Translations under genes and position numbers: made by a program
Shown: positions 45,401 through 57,400 of the stretch, in pieces
Position numbering within the stretch: the stretch's first letter is position 1
How the letters are laid out: each line of letters begins with the position of its first letter
The notes under the pieces: generated by a model
What the model saw: only the letters and a program-made list of their open reading frames with translations
Told to the model about the DNA's origin: nothing
The model's database searches: none
Assembly (NCBI GenBank): GCA_002914845.1
Contig: JXTC01000119.1
Coordinates: forward strand, 238,215 to 302,214
From: Trema orientale
Lineage: Eukaryota; Streptophyta; Magnoliopsida; Rosales; Cannabaceae
Reading direction: 5' to 3'
DNA length: 64,000 bases

Positions 45401-48400
45401 CACTATGAGTAGCCGTGATAGCAAGAACAAGAGAGAGGGGCTCGGTTAGGACAAACTTATACTTTTCGTAAATAAGGACAATATTCATGTTGCTTTTCTA
45501 TTTAACAAAATTATCACCGGTTAATTTCTCATTGGCAAAGAACGTGATAATGGAATTGCTCATGATTACTGAAATAAATAAATAAATACATTTTAGAATT
45601 TTGCATGTCATATCATTCATCTTTGGCATATTGCAATATAATGTATGATGTAAATGACCAATGCATAAAATTATATTAATGCCTCGATTGTACGCCGTAG
45701 GGTAGGTCATATTATTATAAGATTAAACTGAGACTATCTCAACTAATAAATAAAATTATAAATATCTCATATTATTTTTATTTATTAGTAACTGTTTATT
45801 TGGTCACGATATAATTTAACACACCTTATTTATATCTTTATGAGTATGACCCACTATTTCAATTTTTCAAGACTTAATTTAAAATTGCCTCTATAAGGTA
45901 GGCCAATTTTAAAATACATCTCTACTAAACTTATCTCTAGAAAGCTAACCTTGGTATTAAAATAAACGAACACCTTCCATATAGGGACGTAATCAAAACG
46001 TCGCTAGGCACTGTTTAAAACTCACGATGTTGGACTAAAAGGGGAGACCAAATGATTTATTATCATAATACTCGCACCCACTTATCATGGGTTTTATCTT
46101 ATAAAAAATTTTAAGAAATAGTTTTTCTAATTAACTTAAACTATTTAAAATAAATAAGAAAAACTATTAGGTCAAAACCTATTTAATAAATTACTAATTT
46201 TCTATAAACTCTAAATTTATTATGTATTTTAAGCTATCCGTAAATTAAACTATTTAATTTACTAACTTAAAATTTAAATGTGAGTTTACCAAATTTTTAA
46301 CTAAATAAAAACTAATCAATTTATTTAATTTGATTTTAGTACTTGAAACTAATGAAATTATGTTTTATAATAACTAGTGCAAAAGCATAAAATTAGGACT
46401 AATTCTAATAGTAATAATTAAATATGATGCACAAGTATACATGTCAAGTTAATAAAAATATGTTGAATAGGTACTTCTTAAATCTATATGGCATATTATA
46501 TATGCATAAATATTATTACATAATAGGCATCCATAAAATAATTTAACTAATTAAAAATATGTGTCTTGGAGAGTTTCCTTGGATATTTAAATTACAACCC
46601 AAAAAATAATTAATAACTAATTATTAAAATTTTGTCTTCTTGGGCGCCATCTTCTTCGTACGATATTTTACAAATCTAATTTGTAAAAGGTGGTATTTGT
46701 GCAAATAATTCTACAAAATTAGTCCAATATTTTTAAAAATACCAATAGGGCTAAGTGGGCCTGACCGGAGAAAAATTGTCAGGTCTACTATATGGTGGAC
46801 TATCCAATAGGCTAGACTAACCCAGCCCATATGCTAATCTGTTAGCATCATGCCTGGCATGAATTTTAGGCTTGAGCCCTTGCTCCTGGATGTGAAGCCA
46901 GGGGCATAAGTGAAACAGTAGTTGTATCTTATACCAGGTGCTTTCAATATATATCTTATATATATACATATATATTAGCATATATATAGGCACCAATCCA
47001 GTAGGTATTTTTTTCATCTATCTATAGGTATTATTTTACGCAACTAAAGTTGGTCATGCACGTCTTTTTATGATAAAAGGTGGAAAGAGAAAAGTATTAA
47101 ATAATAAGATATTTTTTTTCCTCAACTACTCAAGTTATGATAGCTGGTAGATCATACTCTAATAACTAAAAATAAAAATACCTATCAATAGGTTTAAAAA
47201 AAAAAACCTATTGGATTGGAAACCTATATATATTTTATATATACTCAAGCAGACACTTATATATATCATTACATAAATATATATTCACATATATGTACAG
47301 CACTGGCAGCGTGTGGGATCGGGTCTGGATGAAGACTCTTCCACATTCTTCTTTCTACACATTCAAGCATCACTTGAAGAATAATTAAGCCAAAAATTTA
47401 ATTACCTACTCAACCACATACATATGTTTAAGATTTCGAAAAATCAAAATTAGTCAAAAATCAATATAAAACAAGAACTATTTTGATACTAATTGTTGGT
47501 TTTGGAAAACAATTTTCACATATGAGAAAGTGTAGGAATACTGAGATTTAAATTTTTTTTAAAATTTTTCTAGGATTATCATAGTTATATATTGATTTTT
47601 GACAAATTAAGGGAAGAAGAAAAATATAGTTATCTTTGACGATTTAATTACTTAAGCTTTCCTTTTGACACCAAAAGATCTTCTTCTCTAATCACCCTAC
47701 TAAGTATGTAGTGTGTGGACACTTTCTCGATTAACCATTGAAATATTACTTCTTTTCTCTATCTTTTTCTCTCTAGAACAATTAGAGAGTAAGAATAAGA
47801 TAAACTTATTTCTCTCTTATACTACTAGATAATAGAAAAAACTATGAGAACTTATTTTTCTCATTACTCTATGATATGTTTTATCTCTATGGCAAGTAGA
47901 ATATTTATAGTAGTAGTAGTAGTGAAAATAGAGTAGGAAAAACTAATTTTTGCTGCCACTACATATATTAAATTAATTAAATAATAAATTATGTAGTGAT
48001 AGTATTAGTGGGAAGACCTAATTTCCACTACATATTTAAAAATGATATGTGCTATTTAATTAATTAAGTAACCATAAAAAATTAATTAATTCATAATTTA
48101 TCAATTATTAGTTTTTGGGCAATTTAACTATTACATGTAAATTATGACATAATTTAACTATTACATTATGTCACAATTTTTACCATAGTACTACATTAAT
48201 TTATAACAATTATAAATTAATTTAATTATTAATCTTACGTATCATATTATATAAAGATGATAGAGAAGGGACTTATGGACCTATAATTGAAGATCCAATT
48301 AATTTGATTTATTAATCAAAATTATTAATTTCAATACTATTCCGCTATAAACTTGAAATTGCACTGTTGAATTTATAGTATAATTTATTCAAAATAAAAG

Positions 48401-51400
48401 TATTGAATTATCTATTGATTTAATCATTGTATATAGATTAATCCTCCATAAAAAGTTCATAATTAGAGCTAGGTGATTCCATTACTACTCTAATTATATC
48501 TTAGCCCTTGAATTCCATTTGATTCTCTAATGAGCAATTAATTTGTGATTATCTCACAAATTTGATCACTCTATTATTCACGTCCCGAATCAACTGTTCA
48601 AGAGAACTATTTTTCTGACTTTCAAAAATAAAGAAATGGATTTTATATTTATTTATTAATATTCTGAGCTATTTATTTCATTGTGTCTCTAAAATACAAG
48701 AGTTTGGCATAAGCAAAATTTTACCGAGTAAATTAAAAAACAAAATATCGTAAATAGGAGTCTATCAATAACTAAGGAATAAGACTATTCTATATATGAT
48801 CATTTTATGATAAATTTTTGAACTCTTTATTTATGTCACGAAATTTATTAGAGATTTCAAAAATTCATCTGATTCAGTCCTGTATAATCGTATTATACAA
48901 AGTACATCCATCTTTTAGTATCTCTACATTAAATAATCTGAATAAGATTATTCCATTCTTAATATTGGCAGACCGTACTAATAATATTTATTTAATTATA
49001 GTTCATAACTATAATTAATCATTATGGACCATTTTAGATTATTATCCATTTATTCAAGCCTCACGTATAAATACTTTTGATACTGAATAATGATTACATA
49101 AATAATCTTGAAACATTTATGATAATGAATAACTATATTAATAATAATATTCATATATACAAAAATTCTTAATAAAAATGTACTCTTAAATATTTAATTC
49201 AGTAAAAAAATAAATAAACTTTAGGCACAATTCCCAAAAAATATTTCATTGGAGTTCTCTCCTTAAGATAATTATTGGTCATCTCACTACTATTTTTCCT
49301 GCTGATATTATAAATTAGGATTTAATACTTCGCAACAATGCTTAATCCTACTTAGTATTCAAATTTATGAAGAGTCATACACGACTCATTTATAATTATT
49401 CAACAATAAATTTTTTAACTTATCACAGATATTGAGATGCAAGTGCAATTTCCATGCTCTGAAGTTTGTGCCGAAGATTCAACAACTTGGTTCACAACTC
49501 GTTAAAAGGATAAGAAAATACGATGCTGCGAGAAGTATGTTGGACAAACAATTGCTTGGAAACTTCTTATCATCTCGCATTCCTCCAAAAGGAAGTGGCC
49601 CCTCTAAATATCTTGCATTGCATTTAAGATTTGAAATTGACATGCTTGCCCACTCCTTTTGTGAGTTTGGTGGTGGAGAGACTGAGAGAAGTGAACTCCG
49701 AGCCTATAGAGAACTCCATTTTCCTCAGGACACTAAGAGCTTGAAGAACTCAAAGTATATCTTTTGTGTTTTCCATTTCTAGTCCTTCAAAGTCAGGTTC
49801 TTACTGACAGTATACGTTTTTAAGCACAATTATATCATAACACAAATGAAAAGTAATATGCAAAATTTGATGTAATCTGATAAAATTTAATGGTTCAGAA
49901 GCATATAACTAAATCAAAAATAGTACCTGTATTCAACGTAATCTTTTATGAAAATTTTACGGTTCATAAACTAGCTAATATTTGCTGTTTCCATTTTTCC
50001 AACGTTTACAGACTAGCTTCTCCTACGGAATTGCGAAAGAGAGGGAGGTGTCCATTGACACCAGAAGAAGCTGCTCTTGTTCTAGCTGGTCTTGGATTTA
50101 AGCGTGGAACTTATATATATCTAGCTGGATCTCACATATATGGTGGTAAATCCAAGATGAATTCCTTCACTAACCTGTATCCTAATCTAGTCACAAAAGA
50201 AACTCTTCTTACCCCCAGTGAACTTGCTCCTTTTCAGAATTTCTCTTCCCAGGTAAGTTCTCATTGACTATTTTGTTTCTTATAAGGCATAGTACTCATA
50301 CACCACCAAACAAAAATAAGCTCATTGTGCAGTTTTATTTGAATTTTTCTCTTATTCTTCAATTAACGTCTTGAAATATTTCTTAAGTCTTTCAATGGTG
50401 TCAACTGCAACTTAGATACATCCTAGGTGTTGATTAACTTGAGACTAATGTTGTAATAAGTCAAAAAAATTACAACATTTTTTTTTAGAAGAAATCAGTA
50501 ATGTTAAGGGAATGTTTTTTTATCCGTAATGGAGAGCAAACTAAATGAAGAAAGGTGAATTGGTATATCAATTAGAAAGACATGAAAAAGAATCCTAATC
50601 TTTCACGTTCATTATTCTTCTTCCCCTCTATTCCCTTTTTACTCATCTTTTTTATGATTTATTTGATAACAGATTAGTAAATGTAGCCTAAATTTCATCA
50701 TATGTTAAGCAATTAAAATTGTACCTTACAACCATTGGTGGTGATAATGTAGCGGTAAAGGCGCCTACCTGGAGACTTTGCTTCTATCAGATTAAGGGTT
50801 CGAATCTCTACAAAGGTGTGTGAGATCGGACTTTGGTACTTTAGGAGTAGCAATCAATGAGTAGACCCTATGATTCACTCCGGGAACATGTTCCCCAGTG
50901 GGTAGACCCTGTAATTACTCACTCATATCCTACTAGCTGACGAAGGCATAGGATCATGACCATTGTCGTTCTACCTGTGGTCACAGAGATCGTCGGGCCA
51001 GGCTCAAATAGTTACCGTAGTGAAAACTAGGTAGAAAACTAGGTAGAAAACTAGGTAGGGAACATGAGGGCACCACCGATTCTCATTTTTTCATTCAAAA
51101 AAAATTTAGCTTACAGTAGTGAACTTATGCATGCTGGGAATATGAATCATATATAATATAGGATAAAGAACTCATTCAAGTGTTTATTAAAATTTAGGAG
51201 CGAGAGAATTTTGTGGGTGTTGAACATACAACCACGACAACACGTGTAAAATATAGAAGAAAATGACTTTTAATTAATTTGGGAAACTTTTGTACATCAA
51301 GACACAATATCTTATAAGAGGAAAAATAACACACCCAAACAAACACTTACAAAATGGACACTACAGAACTAGCTAATTTTAACTAAATTGGACTAATTTC

Positions 51401-54400
51401 AACCAAATTTCTTGCCACACTTTGGCAATACACAATTCCTTCCTCACAAGGCACCTTTTGGTTGTCTCCCTTGGCTGTGCTTCTAATGGAGAACTATGGC
51501 CCATTTATAGACTTGGAAATGATATGTGTAATTAACATGCACAAGAAAAAATCCTTGGGTAGTTTACGAATGGTAGTTAAGAGCTAGATTTCTTCTCACT
51601 TTTTATTAAATATATTTGACTTTATATATCAAATTGTCTTCATGCATGTGCCCACACTAAAGTTGGTGTTGACATTTTTTTGTTGTTTATTTTTTTTTCT
51701 TCAGGGTAGTTGGTTGATGGAGGTTGCCAATTAATATTTATATTTATTCAGCTTGACTTTCAATTCTCCCACTCAACACCAATTTTCACATTCTCTTTGC
51801 TGCATATCTCGAGTTGCATTCTAAACTTTGCAAACTTCCTATATTTTTGAGTGCTTTGGTAAATAAATCTGCAACTTGATCATCCGTCTTGAATTATCGC
51901 ATCTCAATCTCTTATTGCAAAATCTTTTCTCTAATGAAATGGTAATGCACTTCGACATGCTTGGTCCTTGCATGAAATACATGATTTTCTGCTAAACAAA
52001 CCACTGATTGATTATTGAAATATAGTGGAATTGCATAATCAACTTGCTGGTGTAAATTTATCATTAACTGTACCAACTATGTGCTTTCCTAAGCTGCCAT
52101 AGCTGCTGCTCTATACTCTGCTTTTATGGTTAGTAATGATACTATTGGCTGTCTTTTGCTATACCATGAAATAGCTCTAGAACCAAGTCTAAACATATGT
52201 CCAATTGTCAAACGATGAGTGTCATGATCTCCTGCATAATTTGCATTATAGTAGCCTACCAACTTGCATTCTTCACCTCTTTTGTATAGAAGAACATAGT
52301 CCACTGTATCCTTGACATATCCCAAAATTCACTGAACAGCTTCTAAATGCGTCTTGTTTTGATTCTGTATATATCGACTCACAACTCCAATTGTATATGA
52401 AATATCAGTTCAAGTCAATATCAGGTAGATAAAACTACCTACTTGCTGTTGATACATTTTCCCATCTTCCAATTCTTTGCTCTCGTAGGCACATAACTTT
52501 GCATTGGCTTCCATAGGTGTCCAAATGGGCTTACACTCAAGCATCCTAAATCTTTATAGCAGGTATTTTGTATACTTTTGTTGATAGAGAAATAGTCCTT
52601 CATTCGTGCCGATCAACCTTTAGCCCAAGAAAGTGCTTGAGTTGTCCAAGCTCCTTCATCTGGAAGGGACTGATAAATTCTCTTTTGTTTGGCGAAGTTC
52701 TTTCTCGTCATCTTCGGTGATGATCAAATCATCAACATACACCAAGACTATCACTAATTTTCCTTCTCTAGCTTTAACAAATAAGTTAGAATCTTTATGT
52801 TCTACTGAATAGTCACTTTGTAGTAGAAATTCAACAATTTTTTCATACCATGCCCTTGGTGTTTGCTTTAACTCATAAAGTGCCTTTCGCAACTTGCACA
52901 CATAATTGAGATGAGCTCTACTCTCAAAGCCCATACATTGGATTATGCATATCTCTCTATCCAAGTTTCTATAAAGAAACATATTATTCACATCCATCTG
53001 CCATAACTTCCAGTCTTTACTGGCTGAAGTGCTAAAAGGACTCGTACGGTTGTGATTTTTGCTACTGGACTAAATGTCTCATCATAGTCTAGTCCGTATT
53101 GTTGAGAAAATTCTCGAGCTACCAGTCGAGCCTTGTATCTCTCAATCAATCCATTAAAGTGAGTCTTCATCTTGTAAACCCATTTACAAGAAATAGGTTT
53201 CGTATACCTTGCCTTCGACTCCAAGTCCTAAGTTTAATTTTGCTCTGATGCAGTGATTTTTTCTCTCATAGCTTTTACCGAACTTTGAGATGCTTCCTCA
53301 TATATCGCAGGCTATAGCAAGCTTTCGTTTGCTACTTGGCGTACTTAGGATTTAGTTTTTGTATCTTGGTTGACCTTCCAAAATGCATTTGTGACCTTTT
53401 ATCTTGTTCTTGACCTGGGCTAATCTTTTTTTCTTGTCTTTGGTAAACACCAGTTTGCCAAGGATTTTGTATCGCCTCATGCTCATTATCATCCTTGTCA
53501 ATTGGCTCTTCTCCTGTTGTTTCAGAACTTGTCCGTACCTCAACAATTTGCTTTCCCATCTTCTGTTGCATCCTTTTGTCAATATCTTTTGAGACTGATA
53601 GTTCTTCCTTCTTTGAAGACCACCATGAGGATGCTTCATCAAATATCACATTTCGTGATGTGTGACGTCGTCCACTGGTAGGATCACAATATTGTCACCT
53701 TTTTCTTTGGTTTTTGTATCCCATAAAGATACATAAATCACATTTTTGTCGAACTTGCTACATAGGTGATTTGGTACGAACACGTAGTACACATATCTGA
53801 AAATTCGAAAGTGACCAACTGCAAGTTTTGTATTCCATAATTTCTCGAATACTGAAATAAACCCAAGCTGTGGTTGAGGAACCCTATTGATGACATGGGC
53901 TGTTGTCTTAACATACTCAGCCCAACATCTGCCAAGTACGGTCTTCGTATGTTACATGCTCCGACATATTTGTGCAAGATGTCGGTTTTTCTGCTCAACT
54001 ATACCATTTTACTGTGGTATATTTGAACAGGTGAACTAATAGCGTATCTTACAATCTCTAAGATTTTTAGAGAACTCATCTGACATGTATTCTCCATCAT
54101 TGTCTATGCGGAAACATCAGATTTTCCTATCGACTTCTCCTTCCCCTATTTCTCTAAACTTTTTGAACCTTGCCAGATTTTTCTTTTATAAAGAAAGCCT
54201 ATACGTACCTTGAGAAGTCATCGATGAACATCATCATGTATCGCATTCCATTGATGGATGACTTCTTGATAGGTCCAAAAACATAAGAGTGAACAAGATC
54301 CAATGATGCTTTCACTCTGAACTTTGATTCTTCATATGGTAGTTAGTGCACTTTACCATAATGGCATCCCGCATAGATAGTTTCTTCTCTTACGTCAAGT

Positions 54401-57400
54401 TGAGGAAGACCTATGAGCATTAACTTCTTCTCATCACTTTCAACACGTGATAGCTTACATGTCCTAGTCTCGCATGCCACAAATCTGTAGTCTCATTCTT
54501 CTGCGTCTTGTCTACATAAGTAGACTTTGCTGACATTACATGGACAGACTCCAATCATCATCCTTCCATTGTTGGTGTACCTAATATCTCCAAGTCTTGA
54601 TACTCCTTAACTTCACGTGGTCCAAATAGAATGTAATGAGCATTAATTTTGCCACATATAGTAGATTTTTCTTCATGGTGGGAATATGATATACATACTG
54701 AAGCAGCACTTCATTCAGACAATAATGGGACATAAATGTTTTGCCAATATGAGCACTTGGCAATCTTAAATTGTTAGTCATCAATACCACTCGGCTTCTT
54801 TTATTTTCCGTCATACTTTGTAGGTTCTTGCGATCACCAGTTATGTGATTCAAATATCCCGAATCGACGATCCAATCTTTTTCGTAATCAATCCGTCCAG
54901 GCACGACTACTGTGAGTGTTAATACTTTCTCTTCTTTTGTTGCAGCAAAAGAAGCCTCTAGAACCCACTTTTCATCATTCTGCTTTTCTGAACTGGATGT
55001 GACTGCATTGCTATCAACTACTTTCATCTTTGATAAATAATCTTTAGACATGTGGCCCTTCTTCCCACAGTTGTAGCAGTTACCATCAAATTTTTTCTTT
55101 TATTTGGACTGACCACCGTTACTACCATTCTTTTAAGCTTCCCTTAATCGTGAGCTTCCTTCTTGAAGATGGCCATCTTTATTAGATATTTTACCAGAAT
55201 TTTGTCTCCATTGACCGTTGCTTTTATTGCTAAACAATACCTCATCCTCACCTTTTTGTGAGATTCCACTCATTTGTTTGGCCATTATTTCTTAATCAGC
55301 AAGTAGATTCTTGACATCTACCAGAGATGATTGAGTTGGGCAACCTTGGACTGTAGCAACAAAACTTACGAACTGGAGTCTCAATCTATGAATGGTTATT
55401 CTTCCCATTTTGGATTCTAGAATCTTAGTATTGGAATCTAATTCAAAGACTTCACGGCACAAGACTTTTACTTTCATGAAGTATTGACTGATTATCAGAC
55501 CTCGTTATGCGACAGATAACAGCACATTTTTAAGAAGCCGTAGTCTCATATCATTTTTCTTTGAAAATAGTGCCTTGAATATATCCCATGCTTCTTTGGT
55601 TGTCTCTGCACTCTAACATTTCCTCTTCTATTGTGGTCTTGATCAAGAACATAGCCATTCTAGCTTTGACTTTCCATAATTTCAAAGCGATATCTTCTTC
55701 CGGTGACATAACTGCATCACCACCAATGACTTACCGAATATCCTGACCTTGCATGTAGGATACCATGCATGTCACCCACATGTCGTAATTTTTATTATTG
55801 AGTTCTTCATACCTTTGACAACTTGAAGGTCATTAATCGTATTGGTAAAGTTTCAATTATAACAAAATAAGCTTTGTCCTAGACATAAACTTGCAAAGTC
55901 CTAGACTACCCACGATACAAGAAACTCCCCCTCTGACGGTCCTGACCAACACGATTCTGATACCACTTGTTGAACATACAACAACGACAACATATGTAAA
56001 ATATAGAAGAAAATGACTTCTATTAATTTAGGAAGAAAATGACTTCTATTAATTTAGGGAACTTTTGTACATTAAGACATAATATTTTATAAGAGGAAAA
56101 ATAATAGACCCAAACTAACACTTACAAAGTGGACACTACAATACTAGCCAATTTTAATTAAATTAGACTAGTTGACACTCGCAAGATACTATGGGAATTC
56201 TAACACTTATACGACTAAATTTCTGGCCACACTTTGGCAATAGACAATTTCTCATAAGACACTTTTTGGTAATGGAGAACTATGGCCTATTTATAGACTT
56301 AGAAATGCCGTGCATACTTAATGTTCACAAGAAAAAGTCCTCAGGTAGTTTACGGAAGGTAGTTGTGAGCTAGACTTCTTCTTACCGTTTTAGTAAAATA
56401 TATTTGACTTTATATGCCAAATTATCTTTATGCTTGGGCCCACGCTAAAGTTGATGTTGATATTTTTTTGTTGTTTATTTCTTTTTCTTTAAGATAGTTG
56501 GTTTTGGGGGGAGTCAGGGGTTCAAACCTTGGTAGTGTGTGTGTGTCATTTTCCTTTAATTTGTAGTAAGTGGTGGTCATTAGTTAAGCCCCATTTTTTA
56601 AAAAAAAAAAGAAAAAAGTAGTTGGTTAATAAAGGTTGTCAATTAATGCTTATATTTATTAGGTTTGATTTTAATGGGACCAGCATAAATTTAGGAGAAA
56701 AAAAAATAACAATACTTCCCCTTCAACAAACTAAGGAATCTGATATTTGTAAACACTTATTTCTCTTTTGTCATTATTAAAATCTTAAATCTTAAAGTAC
56801 AATGTTATCCCTAAAAGTTTAATAATATTTAAAATACATACCTCTAAAAGAGCATATTAATTAACTTAATGCATTTTGTTTACGTCTCCTAAGATAAGTA
56901 AATATATCAATAGTGTTTTAAAGTTTTAATAATCTTGATTCCATTTCCTCTCAGTTTTAAGTAGACAAGATTAAAATAAAAAAGAAATCGTATTTTTTTC
57001 TTTTTAATTCTTATTCATTTCTCTTTTTATTTATTTGATTACAATTGCAACAAAGTTGCTGTTACATTTTACATTGACATATTTATTCGAGATGCAGCTA
57101 GCAGCATTGGAATTCATTGCATGTGCAACATCTGATGTGTTCTCGATGACCGAAACTGGAAGCCAGTTTTCATCCCTAGTGTTTGGATTTCGAACCTATT
57201 ATGGTGGAAGCCATGCGCCTACTTTGCAGCCTGATAAGAAAAGACTAGCAGCAATTTTTTCAATGAACAACACAATAGAATGGAATCGTTTTGAGGATAG
57301 TGTGAAAGAGATATTTGAGGAAGGTCTAAGAGTGAAGGTGAGGGGTTTTGGTAAAAGCATTTACAAACAGCCAAGGTGTCCCGAGTGCATGTGCAAATCG

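Larger units (their letters stand above)
35423..49229. mobile_element. Inverted composite of a Copia family (Copia 3)
   Basis: In order: a minus-oriented LTR fragment (35423-36717 plus 38635-38652); partial gag through RNase H on the plus strand (38653-41870); a full plus-oriented LTR (41931-43666) followed at once by a primer-binding site (43667-43680); integrase, protease, gag and leader on the minus strand (43681-47480); and a full minus-oriented LTR (47494-49229). Both full LTRs measure 1,736 bp. The outer 5-bp flanks, AATAT and ATTCC, do not match. Two copies of gag-protease-integrase face each other as inverted arms of about 1.1 kb. Confidence 0.75.
35247..49428 (+). other. Intron 7 (14.2 kb), filled by a rearranged Copia
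   Basis: The donor is CAG-GTGACC at 35247 and the acceptor TATCACAG at 49428, both phase 0. Nearly the whole intron (35423-49229) belongs to one Copia family in mixed orientation, with a solo LTR and a MITE inside. Confidence 0.8.
51218..56673 (-). mobile_element. Complete Copia 4 with LTRs and near-exact target duplication
   Basis: The LTRs are 51218-51762 and 55968-56673, the second longer because of a SINE and a small tandem duplication. The flanks are GTGGG (51213-51217) and ATGGG (56674-56678), a 5-bp duplication with one change. The complement of 55951-55967 gives AGTGGTATCAGAATCGT, the primer-binding site. Coding remnants on the minus strand run from gag (near 55900) through protease and a [10 protein letters not shown] motif (about 54880), integrase (54500-53650), reverse transcriptase (53224-52656) and RNase H (to about 52080). 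Several stops break the frame. A purine tract (GAGTGGGAGAA) lies next to the 3' LTR. Confidence 0.88.
50253..57097 (+). other. Intron 9 (6.8 kb) with SINE and Copia 4
   Basis: The donor is CAG-GTAAGT at 50253 and the acceptor GAGATGCAG at 57097, both phase 0. The intron contains a tRNA-derived SINE (50731-51104) and a complete Copia (51218-56673). The remaining DNA is AT-rich and featureless. Confidence 0.85.

Noticed and set aside
50750-50820. Possible tRNA gene
   Set aside because: Box A and B are present but the sequence does not close into a cloverleaf with a 3' acceptor arm; the long body fits a SINE.
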